Positions 8,978 through 20,100 of a stretch of 64,000 bases of DNA are shown here, piece after piece. The stretch's first letter is position 1. The number at the start of each line of letters is the position of its first letter. The translations under genes and the position numbers were made by a program. Below the pieces are notes generated by a model. It did not search any database. It was not told the DNA's origin and saw only the letters and a program-made list of their open reading frames with translations. This stretch comes from DASXHZ01 sp036488085 (GTDB lineage Bacteria > Acidobacteriota > Thermoanaerobaculia > Gp7-AA8), in NCBI GenBank assembly GCA_036488085.1, contig DASXHZ010000027.1, positions 1 through 64,000 on the forward strand. Reading direction: 5' to 3'.

Positions 8978-9081
8978 GCGAACACCAGCCGTCTCGAAGA
9001 GCTCGATGGTCCTCGCGGCCCAGGACCGGGCTTCAGCGTAAGTTCCGCCCGTCTCAGTAATACGTGGCGCAGGATCGCGGA

Positions 9082-9759
9082 TCAGCGTGACTCCGCCAGA
9101 AACTCCTCGAATGTCGAGTAGTTCCGCCCACCCTTCTTCTTCTGCACCTTGCCGAGGATGGTCCCATCAATTCTGCGTTGCAGATATGCCGCGAGTTCGT
9201 CAAAACGAGTCAAGGGAACGAAGTCCCACTTGCACTTGAACTCGCGCGTGATCGCCCGATAGATGACTCTGAAGTCCATCTCCTCGCCCATTTCAGAACG
9301 TTTGAAATCGTTATAGCGATCGACCAGCCGTTTGATGTAGCTGCGCCGAGCTGCATCCGAGCCGAGGACGCCTTCGGGCGGATGCAGTTTCACGGCACGC
9401 GCCGTGGTGATCTTGACTTCATTCGCCACGACGCCGGAGTTGCGGCCGCGGAAGCTGAGAACGTTGTTCTTCCGGGATGCCGCGCCGCCGGAGCGGTCCG
9501 TCGATGTCGCACCGAGAAGCGTTCGCTTCGTCGCGAGGACATGCGCGATGGAGATCTGACCGCTATCGATCTTTCGGTGGCATGTCGCGCACGCAAGGAT
9601 CAGGTTCTCAGGCGCAACCGAGCCGCCATTCGCCCGCGAATCGATGTGGCAGATCTCGAGAACATCGACATCGCTTTCGCCGCAAAATGGACAATGACTG
9701 TGCGCTTCTTGGAAGATGAGTTTCCTCGTTCGCGCACTGATTCGAGTATCGTCACGCAC
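9082..9759 (-). CDS. HNH endonuclease
   Basis: The N-terminus carries a classical HNH nuclease with zinc-binding cysteines: CPFC near residue 23, then ICHIDSRANGGSVAPENLIL and CATCHRKID (about 51-80). HNH proteins cut DNA using the His and Asn of this beta-beta-alpha-metal fold. The C-terminal half (about 120-225) is charged and unfamiliar and may recognise the target. The protein has 225 residues. The next gene downstream on the same strand is PD-(D/E)XK-like, so the two may form a nuclease pair. Confidence 0.8.
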   Translation of the reverse strand: MRDDTRISARTRKLIFQEAHSHCPFCGESDVDVLEICHIDSRANGGSVAPENLILACATCHRKIDSGQISIAHVLATKRTLLGATSTDRSGGAASRKNNVLSFRGRNSGVVANEVKITTARAVKLHPPEGVLGSDAARRSYIKRLVDRYNDFKRSEMGEEMDFRVIYRAITREFKCKWDFVPLTRFDELAAYLQRRIDGTILGKVQKKKGGRNYSTFEEFLAESR

Positions 9760-9780
9760 GTTGAAATTATAGATGGTCGA

Positions 9781-11112
9781 TCAGAAGACGGACCGTCCGA
9801 ATTCTGACGCGCTCTCGCCTGGCGCAAGGCTTTCTCGAATCTCACCAATCAGTTCGACGGTCGCAGAACGATTCAGGATCGCTTCGCGCAGATGGGCGTA
9901 GGCCTGCGCGTGATGAACCGGAGATCCCGCAGCCGCGAATAGGTCCGTGAGTCGCCGCGCCAACGTCTCGGCTTCGGCCCAGTCCTGGCGCGCCACATGA
10001 ATCTCAAGAACGTCCAACGACACTTCGCCAACGGCCGAGGTCATCCCACGCCGCTCGAATTCATGCGCTGCGCCCTGAAGCTCCTCGAGCCCCGCATCGA
10101 GGGCGCCCCGGCGTATCAATAGATGGCCGAGCGACCAACGGACCCGCGCCGCCTCCGAAGGCCGGTCGAACTCGGTGAATAGCCGCGTGGCTTCGGCGGC
10201 GAGAGATCGAGCGCGCTGTACATCATCGCGCCGCACCGCGACGTCAGCGAGATTAGCAAGGAGGCGTGCCTCCATCTCCGGGTCGCTTTCAGCCTTAAAG
10301 AACTCCAACGACTCTTCGTACACCCTCTCCGCCCGCGTGAGGTCTCCTTGCTCGCAAACTATGCTTGCTTCGAGGACTCGGGCTCGCCTCGCGTGGTGGA
10401 TGTCCTGGAAGACGAGGAAGGTCTCGGCCGCATCGCGCACGAGCGGCAGGGCTTCGTCGAATCTCGTCATCGAGAAGAGGATGGTCGCCTTCGCCCAGGT
10501 GGCGAACGCCAGATCGTAGGCAGGCATCGGGAGGTGTGCCAGGAATCCGTAGGCAGCATCGGTGGCGGCAAGCGCTTCATGGTAGCGGCCGAGATGGCGA
10601 AGGGCATTGGCGCGCTGAAGTTCGGTGTTTCCCTGAGCCTCGGCGCGATCAAACACGTTTGGAAGTGAGGCTGCGATCACTTCCGCGGTGGCGATAATCT
10701 TCAGCGCGACAGCCGGTGTGTCATTGAAGTAGCGGCGGCTTTCGGCGAGAAGCGCCTGCACAAGACCGGGAGTCCATTCTGTCGTACGTCGCGAGAGCCA
10801 CGGTGTCCAGGCACCGATCGGCATGTCGCGCAATTCCGCAATCGTGCGCTCCGCCTCGACTTGCTCTCGCACTCGGACCTCGGTCCGCAGACGCAGTTCC
10901 TCCATTTCCGGCGTAGCCCCGCGAAGCCGCCTCGCATGACGATGCACATTCTTGTCTGCGAGAAGCGCCTCGAACGCTCGTATCGAATCTAGCCGTTTGC
11001 TGCACTCCTCGCATTCGGCGATATGCCGGTCAGCGGCGGCAAGATCGAAGAAAGCAGAGTCGCGATCCTCGTACGCGAGAAGCTCGTAATCTTCAAAGTG
11101 GTCGCCGATCAT
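9781..11112 (-). CDS. Zinc-finger (anti-sigma-like) TPR protein
   Basis: Residues 28-40 (ADRHIAECEECSKRL) show the H-x3-C-x2-C pattern of ZAS anti-sigma domains. The rest, to residue 443, is a run of tetratricopeptide-like helical repeats (NALRHLGRYHEALAATDAAY and similar units). No membrane segment is evident, so it would be a soluble anti-sigma or partner protein. Its ATG overlaps the stop of the upstream sigma factor gene (ATGA at 11109-11112), implying translational coupling and a sigma/regulator pair. The TPR part is clearly paralogous to that of the XRE-TPR protein at 11940-13334. Confidence 0.75.
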   Translation of the reverse strand: MIGDHFEDYELLAYEDRDSAFFDLAAADRHIAECEECSKRLDSIRAFEALLADKNVHRHARRLRGATPEMEELRLRTEVRVREQVEAERTIAELRDMPIGAWTPWLSRRTTEWTPGLVQALLAESRRYFNDTPAVALKIIATAEVIAASLPNVFDRAEAQGNTELQRANALRHLGRYHEALAATDAAYGFLAHLPMPAYDLAFATWAKATILFSMTRFDEALPLVRDAAETFLVFQDIHHARRARVLEASIVCEQGDLTRAERVYEESLEFFKAESDPEMEARLLANLADVAVRRDDVQRARSLAAEATRLFTEFDRPSEAARVRWSLGHLLIRRGALDAGLEELQGAAHEFERRGMTSAVGEVSLDVLEIHVARQDWAEAETLARRLTDLFAAAGSPVHHAQAYAHLREAILNRSATVELIGEIRESLAPGESASEFGRSVF

Positions 11113-11633
11113 CGCCGCACTCTCGCCATGCGGGTGAAGAGCTCCCGCGCGCTCAGGACGCAGCGGTGGACCATCTTCCGGGCGTAGCCGACCGTGGTCG
11201 CAAAATGGCGTGCGATTTCCTCGGACGAATACTCCTCAAAGAACCGGAGGTGAAGCACCTCGCGGCATTGCCGCGGAAGGCGCCGCAAGACGGTGCCGAG
11301 GTCGACCCGCGCGGCGACGTCGTCGGCCGCCGCAGCGACGTCGCACGTTTCGCTGCTCCCGTGGCACATTTCATCTTCCCGACCGCGTTCCCGCCAATAC
11401 AGCCGGCAGGAATTGAAGGCAGCGCCCACGAGCCACGCGCGCGGCTTCTGGATGCGAGCGCGGTTCCGCATATAGGCCACGAAGATGTCGTGAATGAGCG
11501 GGCGAACGTCCGCGTCGGGAACGTGGAACTTCTGGACGGCGATGTATTCCAGGAGCTCGTAATGCGCCTCGTACGCATCATGGGTCGCTTCGCCGGCGGC
11601 AGGGAGCGGGGAAGGCTGTGTCGGATCGGGCAT
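11109..11633 (-). CDS. ECF-type RNA polymerase sigma factor
   Basis: The protein of 174 residues has region 2-like helices (IHDIFVAYMRNRARIQKPRAWL) and a clear region 4: LRRLPRQCREVLHLRFFEEY then SSEEIARHFATTVGYARKMV, a helix-turn-helix for -35 recognition. I chose ATG 11631-11633 (MPDPTQPSPL); the frame is open about 90 codons further but that extension looks non-coding. Its stop overlaps the start of the ZAS-TPR gene, the usual layout for a sigma factor with its regulator. The ~300 bp upstream probably hold its promoter. Confidence 0.8.
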   Translation of the reverse strand: MPDPTQPSPLPAAGEATHDAYEAHYELLEYIAVQKFHVPDADVRPLIHDIFVAYMRNRARIQKPRAWLVGAAFNSCRLYWRERGREDEMCHGSSETCDVAAAADDVAARVDLGTVLRRLPRQCREVLHLRFFEEYSSEEIARHFATTVGYARKMVHRCVLSARELFTRMARVRR

Positions 11634-11918
11634 CGGTCGCCTGATGGAGCGGACGTGCGTAGCGGCTGATCTCCTGAAGTATAGCGAAGCGGGAGCGGCA
11701 CTCCTTCCGTCGTCCACATTCGAGGTAACGCTTTCCCCCAAACCGCAACTGCTAGGTGCGGAGAGGGCCGGCCCTCCACGACTTCGATACCCGCGAGGAG
11801 TGCCTCGCGCAAGGGAGGGTTTGTCCGTGGATGCCATCACACTCGCCATTCTCGCCGCGCTCGTTGTCCTCGACAGTCGCTTGAGCGTCCCCGATCCATA
11901 GTCCCATTTCATTTGTCG

Positions 11919-11940
11919 GCGGGCCGCGCGTGCGGCCCGC
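11919..11940 (-). terminator. GC-rich hairpin after the XRE-TPR gene
   Basis: GCGGGCCGC and GCGGCCCGC form a perfect 9-bp stem with a 4-nt loop directly after the stop of the gene ending at 11940. There is no strong U-tract on the minus strand, so it may slow transcription or protect the 3' end rather than terminate fully. Confidence 0.4.
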
Positions 11941-13334
11941 TACTGCGTTTCGGCCGCTGGCGTCGCATAGGTGAAGCCGCGATCCGCGACCGCCTGCTTT
12001 ACGTCTCCCCGCACGCGGCGCACGAGCGCCGATGACATTCGGTTTGCCCTCGCTGCTTCCGCGAGATACGCGAGTGCCCGCAGGGCCTCCCGACCCGCTC
12101 CCGCCTCGCGAAAGAGCGGCACCAGCTTCTTGCAGAGCGCCTTTGCCTCCCGAGGACGCGCAGGCGGCAGCAGGAACGTCTCGGCGATATCCAGATAGAC
12201 CATGGCGGCGTCGAGGCTGAGGCCAAGTTCAGAAAGCTCATCCTGCGCCTTTTTGAGGCGAGCGACCCCACCAGACCGTTCGCCGCACCGAGCTTCGTAG
12301 AGCGCGAGGCCCCAGCGAGTCCGCGCAAGCTCGCCCTTCGCTGCGACGCCTTGAAACCGATCTCGTGCCTTCTCGAGCCACTCTTTGGCTTCCGCCGCGT
12401 GATCCATGTCGAGCGCGCACCACCCCAGGTTCAGCCAGACAACGGCTTCGTTTTTGCGATCGCGTGCCGCAAGGAAAACCGCAAGCGTCGACCGCCAGAG
12501 CGCGCACGCCTCATCGACCCGGCGCTGTTCGTAGAGTACGTTCGCTTCGACCACTCTGACGCGCGCTACGCGTCGCTCGTCATCTACCGCCGTGAAGAGG
12601 CTGACGGCCCGCCGAAGCCACCGGAGCGCATCCGAAAGCTCGCCCATCTTGAAAAGCACGGTCCCTCGCACGAACCACGAACGCGCGAGCTCGTGCGTGC
12701 AGAGCGGTTTCCCTTCGAGATCGCTGTCGGCGCGATCAAGACACGAAAGCGCGTCGTTCAGGCGGCCGCGATGGCGAAGCGTGTTCGCTTGCTCCACGCG
12801 CGCCGTTCCGAGCAGGAACGCCCGATAATCGGGTGGAAGGTTACCCGTCGCTTCGAGGAGCGCGATCGAGGTCTTGAAAAGGCGTTCCGCGCGTTCGGCG
12901 TTGCCATCGCGAACTCGGCGGCCTTCAAGAATGAGCGCGCGAGCGAAGACGTCCGGATCGATTCCTGACTCGCCGCGTAGGCGCGCGAGCCACGAGTCCG
13001 GAGTCCCGGCGAGGGTGCGAACCAGATGCACCGCGCGCTGCCGGACTTCACGCGACAGCTCTGCGGTTCTTGCTACCTGCGACAGACGTTCGTCATCGCG
13101 TTCACGCCATGCGCCGGATTCTTCGACGGTCAGCTCGTAGAGATCATCGGCGCGAACGTCTTCCAGCGACAGCCTGCGCATGGCGGAGACCGTCGCGGCG
13201 ATGAAATCCCGGCTCGGTTCGTGGCGGCCGAGCCGGACCCGCAGGATGTGTTGCCGGCTGTAGCTGCACTCCGCGTTCAACGCCTCGGGAGAGATACCTC
13301 TCGTAAGCCGGAAGATTTCGAGACGGGTGAGCAC
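11940..13334 (-). CDS. XRE-like HTH protein with TPR repeats
   Basis: The first ~60 residues (LTRLEIFRLTRGISPEAL, SYSRQHILRVRLGRHEPS) look like a Cro/C1-type helix-turn-helix. The remainder to residue 464 is TPR repeats, for example ANTLRHRGRLNDALSCLDRA and GTVLFKMGELSDALRWLRRA. These align well with repeats in the ZAS-TPR protein downstream, so the two share a sensor part fused to different output domains. It is likely a DNA-binding regulator whose TPR solenoid binds a protein or peptide. The gap to the sigma gene is ~300 bp, so it may be a separate transcript. Confidence 0.75.
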   Translation of the reverse strand: MLTRLEIFRLTRGISPEALNAECSYSRQHILRVRLGRHEPSRDFIAATVSAMRRLSLEDVRADDLYELTVEESGAWRERDDERLSQVARTAELSREVRQRAVHLVRTLAGTPDSWLARLRGESGIDPDVFARALILEGRRVRDGNAERAERLFKTSIALLEATGNLPPDYRAFLLGTARVEQANTLRHRGRLNDALSCLDRADSDLEGKPLCTHELARSWFVRGTVLFKMGELSDALRWLRRAVSLFTAVDDERRVARVRVVEANVLYEQRRVDEACALWRSTLAVFLAARDRKNEAVVWLNLGWCALDMDHAAEAKEWLEKARDRFQGVAAKGELARTRWGLALYEARCGERSGGVARLKKAQDELSELGLSLDAAMVYLDIAETFLLPPARPREAKALCKKLVPLFREAGAGREALRALAYLAEAARANRMSSALVRRVRGDVKQAVADRGFTYATPAAETQ

Positions 13335-13355
13335 CGATGCGCCTTCCCCGCGTGC

Positions 13356-13562
13356 CTAGCTCGCTTGAGCGAGCGCCAGGCGTGCGGCGAATCCCTCCTT
13401 CTCGCGGTTCCAGCATTCAAACGCGGCGTAACCGGCACGAAACTCGTCGAAGTCGACGGGCCCGATCACCGGGTCGGCAGACATGTGAACCCAGTCCTCG
13501 ACGATGCACAGCTCGATCGGCGTTTCCGCGCGACCCAGCGATTCGATGAAGGCCGCTCGCAT
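13356..13562 (-). CDS. Small protein of unknown function
   Basis: This 68-residue frame (MRAAFIESLGRAETPIEL, CIVEDWVHMSADPVIGPVDF, FRAGYAAFECWNREKEGF) has a protein-like composition. It lies 21 nt upstream of the XRE-TPR gene on the same strand, so it could be the first gene of that transcript. No family is recognised. Confidence 0.5.
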   Translation of the reverse strand: MRAAFIESLGRAETPIELCIVEDWVHMSADPVIGPVDFDEFRAGYAAFECWNREKEGFAARLALAQAS

Positions 13563-14137
13563 CTACACCTAGGAGTTGTCTCAGGAGATGAAACCCTACC
13601 CGTGTCATGAATGACGCACATATGTGTCACCCTTAGCGCGAGCGACGTTCGGCTCGCCGGATGACACATATCTGCACCATCTTGACCCGGGCCGCCGGCG
13701 CGACTACCGTGCCGCGATCTTGCCCATCCTTCCACCCAAGCTGAATGACGGCGCATCCAGATGGGGACGCTCGTCCGCACTCAGCGCGAATAGGTCTTTC
13801 ATGGTGGCTGGCGACCGGGTGACCCCTGTCGCCGATATTCGTGACACTTCTACAGTCGCGACGAGGTTTTTCGACCGGGCCTCGAGGAACGCCTGCAACT
13901 CTCTCCCAGAGCGACAGTCCCTCGCCAGCCGCCACCAATTTCCCAGCAAAGGTTCCTTCCATTTTTTGCGGATTGACGCACCGATGGGGGGCAGCTAGGA
14001 TGCCGCGCCCCGAGAGGCATCCAAAGAACAACGGTCCTTCGAGTTTCTCCGAAGCAACAGCAATTGTCTAAGAATAGGATCGCCGTCTCGGGCGGCATCC
14101 TAAGGTAGCAATCAGCACATCGTCCGAAAGGCTCCAT
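13563..14137. other. Intergenic region upstream of the RHS gene
   Basis: No firm gene is seen. An 81-codon minus-strand frame (13704-13949, with GRELQAFLEARSKNLVATVE) is the only one with a protein-like look, and I leave it uncalled. Near the RHS start a bulged hairpin (AGGAT-C-GCCG with CGGC-ATCCT, 14076-14101) may structure the RHS leader. Confidence 0.4.
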
Positions 14138-17100
14138 ATGCGATCTTCCGCCATGCGTCTGCTCTTCGTCTGCCTCGTCGCCGCCATCACGTTCGGCGCC
14201 GCGGCACAATCGTCCGATCCGTTTGCGCTCACTCCGCCGCTCGTCTCGCAGGCGATCACCTCCTGCGGTGACGTCGCGATGTCGAACGGATTGATCGATT
14301 CGTCGGCGACCACGGGCCGCGGAAACGTCCTCGCGAACGGAACCATCAAACTGACCGGCGGTCGGATCGACGGTGACGCCATCGCGGGACCCGGAAATAC
14401 CGTGAAGATTTCCGGCAACGGGACGATCAGCGGGGCCACCGGGAGCGCAACGACGGCATTTCCCTGTTCGATCATTGATCTCGGCGCGCTTTCAACGACG
14501 CTCGCGTCGGCAAACAACAACGCATCGATTCCGCTCACCGCGCAGCAAAAAGTCGCCGTGGCGAATAACGGCGACTTCAAACTGAGTGGTGGCGATTCGC
14601 TCACGCTCCAGGCGGGAACCTACTACTTTCGCAAGTTCACCATGTCGGGCGGATCGACACTCACGCTCGCCGGACCGGTCCGAATCCTCACCACGTCCGA
14701 TGTGAGCGTGAGCGGCGGAAGCGTCGTCGGCGCAAGCCCGTGGCAGCTTCACTTCTGGTCTACGGCCACCAAATTCGACCTTGGGAGTTCCACGTTCGCC
14801 GGATTCATCTACGCGCCTTTTGCGCCGGTCGCGATCTCAGGCGAGATCGTTTCCGGTGGCGTCTACGGCGGTACGGTGACCATCACCGGCAACTCGCACA
14901 TCACGCGGAGCATCGATGACACGCCTCCAGTGGTCACGATCATTTCGCCGATCGATCACGAGGCCGTGATCGATCTCGCCCATGTGACCGTCCGAGGCAC
15001 CGTGACCGATCCCGAGACCGCGATTGCCTCGTTCCAGTTGAATGGCGCCGACGTTCCTATTGCGAGCGATGGCACGTTCACCGCGACCGTGAATCTCAGC
15101 ACCGCGACTCCGCCCACGATCACCGCGACGGCGACCAACGCCGCCGGCCTCTCGAGCACAGCGATGGTCACCGTCCAATCGTCGATCACGCAGCTTGCGG
15201 TCACTCCGACGACACTTTCGATCGATCAGAACACCACTGGGCAACTCGCCGCGATCGGCACGTACGCCGATGGCTCGACCGCTAATGTCACAGCGAGTGC
15301 AACCTGGACCTCGGTGGCGCCATCGATCGCAACCGTGAGCGCAGGCACCGTGTCGGGCGTGAGCTTCGGCACGACCACGATCACGGCGTCGCTCGGTTCG
15401 TTCTCCGCCTCCGCGACGGTCACGGTGAACCCGCTCCTTCAATCGATCGCCGTCGCCCCCGCGACCGCGACGATCGCCATCGGCGCAAAGCAGTCCTTCA
15501 CCGCGACCGGAACCTACTCTGACGGCAGCACGAAAGATCTCACGGGCCGCGTCACTTGGACTACGAGCGATACCGGGCTCGCGAGCATCGATGCTACGGG
15601 CCTCGCGACAGCGCTCAGCCCGGGAACGGTGACCGTCCGCGCATCGCTCGGATCGCTCAGCAGCTCGGCGATGCTCACCATTCTCGCGACTCCGACCATC
15701 ACGGCTTTGCAGCCGGCGAAAGGCCGCACAAGTGGCGGACAGACGGTCACGATCACCGGCACGAACTTTGGGACGACGAGCAATACGAGCGTTACCTTCG
15801 GCGGTAACCCGGCTGTCGTGACCGCCGCAACGGCGACGACGCTCACCGTGACCACGCCATCCCATGCGGCGGGAGCCGTCGACGTCACGGTGACTGCGCC
15901 GACGGGAACGGTCACGAAGATGGGCGCCTTCACGTATCTCGCGCCTCCCACGGTTAGTTCCGTCACACCCAACCGAGGAAAGGCGAGCGGCGGCGACAGC
16001 GTCACCGTGACGGGTTCGAATTTCGACGCCGGCGCGACAACGCTCACGATCGGGGGAGCCGCTGCAACGAACGTCGTCGTCGTGTCGGCCACATCGCTCA
16101 CCGCGACGACTCCAGCCGGAAACCCGGGAGCGGCGAGCGTGACCGTGACGACCGCGGGCGGTTCAGGAACGTTCGCGTCCGGATTCACGTACGTCGCGGC
16201 ACCGACGATCACCTCGTTCACTCCGACGCAGGGCCAGCCCGGAACGAGCGTTGCGATCAACGGCACGAACTTCGACGCAGTTGCCGCGAACAACGTCGTC
16301 CTGATCGGCGGAGCTCCGGCGGCCGTGACGAGCGCCACCACGACCCGTCTCACGGCGACCGTCGGCGCGAACGCCGTCACCGGCCCGATTTCGGTGAGCA
16401 CGATCGGAGGCACGGCAACGACGGCAACGAACTTTGTCGTGAGCATCTACCGGAGCATGTCGTTCACCGCGTCGGCGACAGCCATTCAGCTTGGACATCA
16501 ACTGCAGTTCTCGGCGTCAGTGACAAAGTTCGACAACACGAGCTTCGACGTGACCTCGACTGCAGTCTGGACATCCTCGGATTCGACGGTGGCCACCGTT
16601 TCGTCGGCTGGCCTCGTAAACGCGGTGTCAGCGGGCGCCGCGGATATCACTGCGGCGTTCTCTGGACTCACCGCCACCGTGCACCTCGCGATCACGACGC
16701 CGGTGTCCCTGCCGCCGGCGACCATCCAGGGTCCGCCGCTCGATTCGACGATCGTGACGCCGATCGCCGACAGCATCCGCTTCCTTTATAGCGGCCCGAA
16801 CGCGATCCAGACGGGCGTTGCACCCAATGCCATCGTCGATAACCGCGCCGCGGTCGTGTCGGGCCGCGTGCTCGACGCCACCGGCGCGCCGCTCCCAGGG
16901 GTCAGTGTGACGACCGCGCAGCATCCAGAGTTCGGCCAGACCGTGACGCGCGCCGACGGCCGTTACGACTTCGTCTGGAACGGTGGCGGTCCGCTCCACC
17001 TCACCTTTACGAAAGCCGGCTACATCTCCTCCGACCGTATGGTGACCACGCGCTGGAACCAGCAGAAGCCGGTCGACGATGTGGTGCTAGTTGCCTACGA

Positions 17101-20100
17101 CGGCGCGGTCACAACAATCACGGCGGGCGCTGGCGCCATGCAGGTCGCTCAGGGCTCGTCGGTGACGGATAGCAGCGGCACTCGCCGCGCCACGATCCTC
17201 TTCCCATCAGGCACTACCGCCACGCTCGCGAACGCTGACGGCACAACAACTCCTGCATCGACACTCCACGTCCGCGCCACGGAGTTCACAGTCGGCGTGA
17301 ACGGCCCCAAGGCGATGCCGGCACTCCTGCCGTCGAACAGCGGCTACACCTACTGCGTCGAGCTTTCGGTCGACGAAGCGCCTGGCGTAACGTTCTCGAC
17401 TCCGCTGCCGGTCTACATCGAGAATTTCCTCCATTTTCCGGTGGGCTCCACGGTGCCCCTCGGGTACTTCGATCGCAAGCAACTGAAATGGCTGCCGGCT
17501 GCGAATGGCGTCGTCCTCAAAATACTCACCGTCGCGAACGGCACGGCCACCATCGACAGCGACGGCGATGGCGTCGCTGACAATGCACCAGGCCTCAGTG
17601 GCGACGAACTTGCGCAGCTCGCGGCACTCTATACCGCGGGCCAGACGCTGTGGCGTATTCAGGTGGATCACTTCACGCCTTTTGATCCCAATCATCCGTT
17701 CTCGCCGCCGGCCGACGCGATCGCGCCGAACCTGCCACAGCCGGATGCGCAGCCGACGGTATTCGCACCTTCCAGCGAATGCGGCTCGATTATCGATTGC
17801 GAGAACCAAAGGATCGGCGAGTCAATCCCGGTCTCCGGCACACCCTACACCCTCAATTACAACAGCGGTCGCACGGATCGTGTGCAGTATCAGGTGAATG
17901 TACCGGTCACGGGCGCAAGCGTTCCTGCATCGCTGCAGTCGGTTACGGTCCAGATTTCAATCGCCGGACGAACGTTCACGCAGCAAATGGCTCCCGCGCC
18001 GAACCAGACGTTGAATTTCACGTGGGACGGCAACGACGCCTACGGCCGCCCGGTTGAAGGTGCGCGCTCAGCCGACGTGAGCGTTGCCTACACCTATCCT
18101 GCTCGATACGTCCAGTCCCGACCAACCATCCCTGCCTTTGACATGCCGCCGGCAGGGACGACGATCATCGGCGATAGCGGGCGCGTGACCTACACCTTTC
18201 AACAGGCGACGCAGGTTACGCTTGGCCGGGTATCCACGGTCGGGACAGGCTTTGGCGGTTGGAGTTTCAACGCGCAACGCATGTACGACACGATCGGCCG
18301 CGTTCTGTATGACGGTACGGCACAGCGGGGCAGCGACGGCTCTCGCAATGGCGAGGCCAGTATTTATCGTGCTGCAGGAAGCGGCGTATTCGCGAGGACG
18401 CTCGTTCCCGGCACCGCGACGCAGGTAGGGCTCAGCTTTCCGACCTCTCTCGCGCCGACACCGGATGGAGGTTTCTACTTCGTAGACAACGGCTTCAGCA
18501 TGATTGGGCACGTCGATCCCAATGGGGCGCTTTCGCTCGTCGGCGGTTCGGGCCAAAGCTCCTTCACGCCAGACGGTGCTCCCGCATTCGGCAGCGACAT
18601 GAATCCGTTCATGATGGCAGTCGCACCGGACGGCACCGTTTATTTCAGCGAAGAGCAATCCGGCGTTTCGGACCGCCTCCGCAAGATCGTGAACGGGACT
18701 CTGCAGACGGTTGGCGGAGGCACTTCCTTAACCGCGCCGCTCGGCGATGGCGGGCCAGTTGGGGCAGCGAATTTGGGCAGTATTTGTGGGCTTGCTTTCG
18801 CACCTGATGGGGTGCTCTATCTCTCTGATTGCAGTCACTCTCGAGTCCGGCGTGTGAGCTTGAACGGCATCATCACGACGGTTGCCGGCGGCGGATCTTC
18901 CGCCAGCGACAACATCCCGGCTGTTCAAGCAAACATCGGCCCGCGCGGCATCGCCGTCGGTCCTGATGGCAGCGTCTACGTTGCGGAAGATCTGACGATT
19001 GCTCACGTCACTCCCGACGGATTCATCCATTACCTGGGCGATTCGAACGGTCCGGCGATGGTGGACGGTCAACCGGCAGCCGGTCACAGCACGTATGATT
19101 TCGCCTGGGGCGTTGCAGTGGCCGGCGACGGTACGGTCCTTTTCTCTGAGCGCAGCACAGGTCACGACCGCGTCTGGACGATTAGCGGCGGCATTGCGCA
19201 CGTCCTCGCCGGCGCTCCAGCGGGAAATTTCGGTCTGACCGCAAGCGGCTCATTGGCGCGAGCCGGCCAACTCTCGTACGTGTATGACGTGAAGGTGATG
19301 CCGGACGGCAGTGCTCTCATCGCCGATTCGGATCAGAATGTCATCGAGAGGACGGGGCTAACCTTCCCACCGCTCGCGACAGGCAGCGCGGCAACCATCA
19401 TTCCATCCGACGACGGGACGATCGGCTATGTCTTCGAGAGTGGCCGCCATACGCGAACTGTGAGCACGATCACCGGAACAACGCTTCAGACGCTTGCTTA
19501 CGATCCGAACGGCTACCTCACTTCAGTAACCGACGTTGACGGCCAGGTGACGACGGTACAGCGCGACGCCTCAGAGAACGCAACCGCAATCGTCGCGCCA
19601 GGCGGCCAGCGGACGACGCTCTCAGTCGGCACGAAGGGGCTCGCGAGCATCACGAATCCAGCTAGCGAAGCCTACCAGTTCGACTACAACAGCCTCGGGC
19701 TTCTCTCGCAGCTAACCGATCCGCGAGGTGGCATCCATCATTTCACCTATGACGACTCTGGCAGGCTCACGAAGGATGAGGATGCGGCGGGAGGCTTTCT
19801 GGCATTGGGCCGTAGCGGAAGCTCGTCGAACTTCGGCATTCTTCGCCAGACATCAGAAGGACGGACGAGCACGGTGGCTTGGCAACAGACCTCGAGCCTC
19901 CTGACGTCACGACCGCTGACCGGAAGTGATGGCCTCGTGACAATCGCTGCCGAGAATGGAGACGGATCTTCGTCAGCTACGAAACCGACGGGCGCTCAGC
20001 TCAGCAACACTATCGCCGCCGACACGCGATTCGGCATGAGCGCAGCCTTTGCCGCCACGAGTTCGATTCAAATGCCGTCTGGCCTCAGGGCTTCCGTGAG

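Noticed and set aside
14837..16446. Long minus-strand frames opposite the RHS front part (up to 342 codons)
   Set aside because: They are antisense shadows of the GC-rich RHS gene, with biased Arg or Val/Ala composition and no family features.
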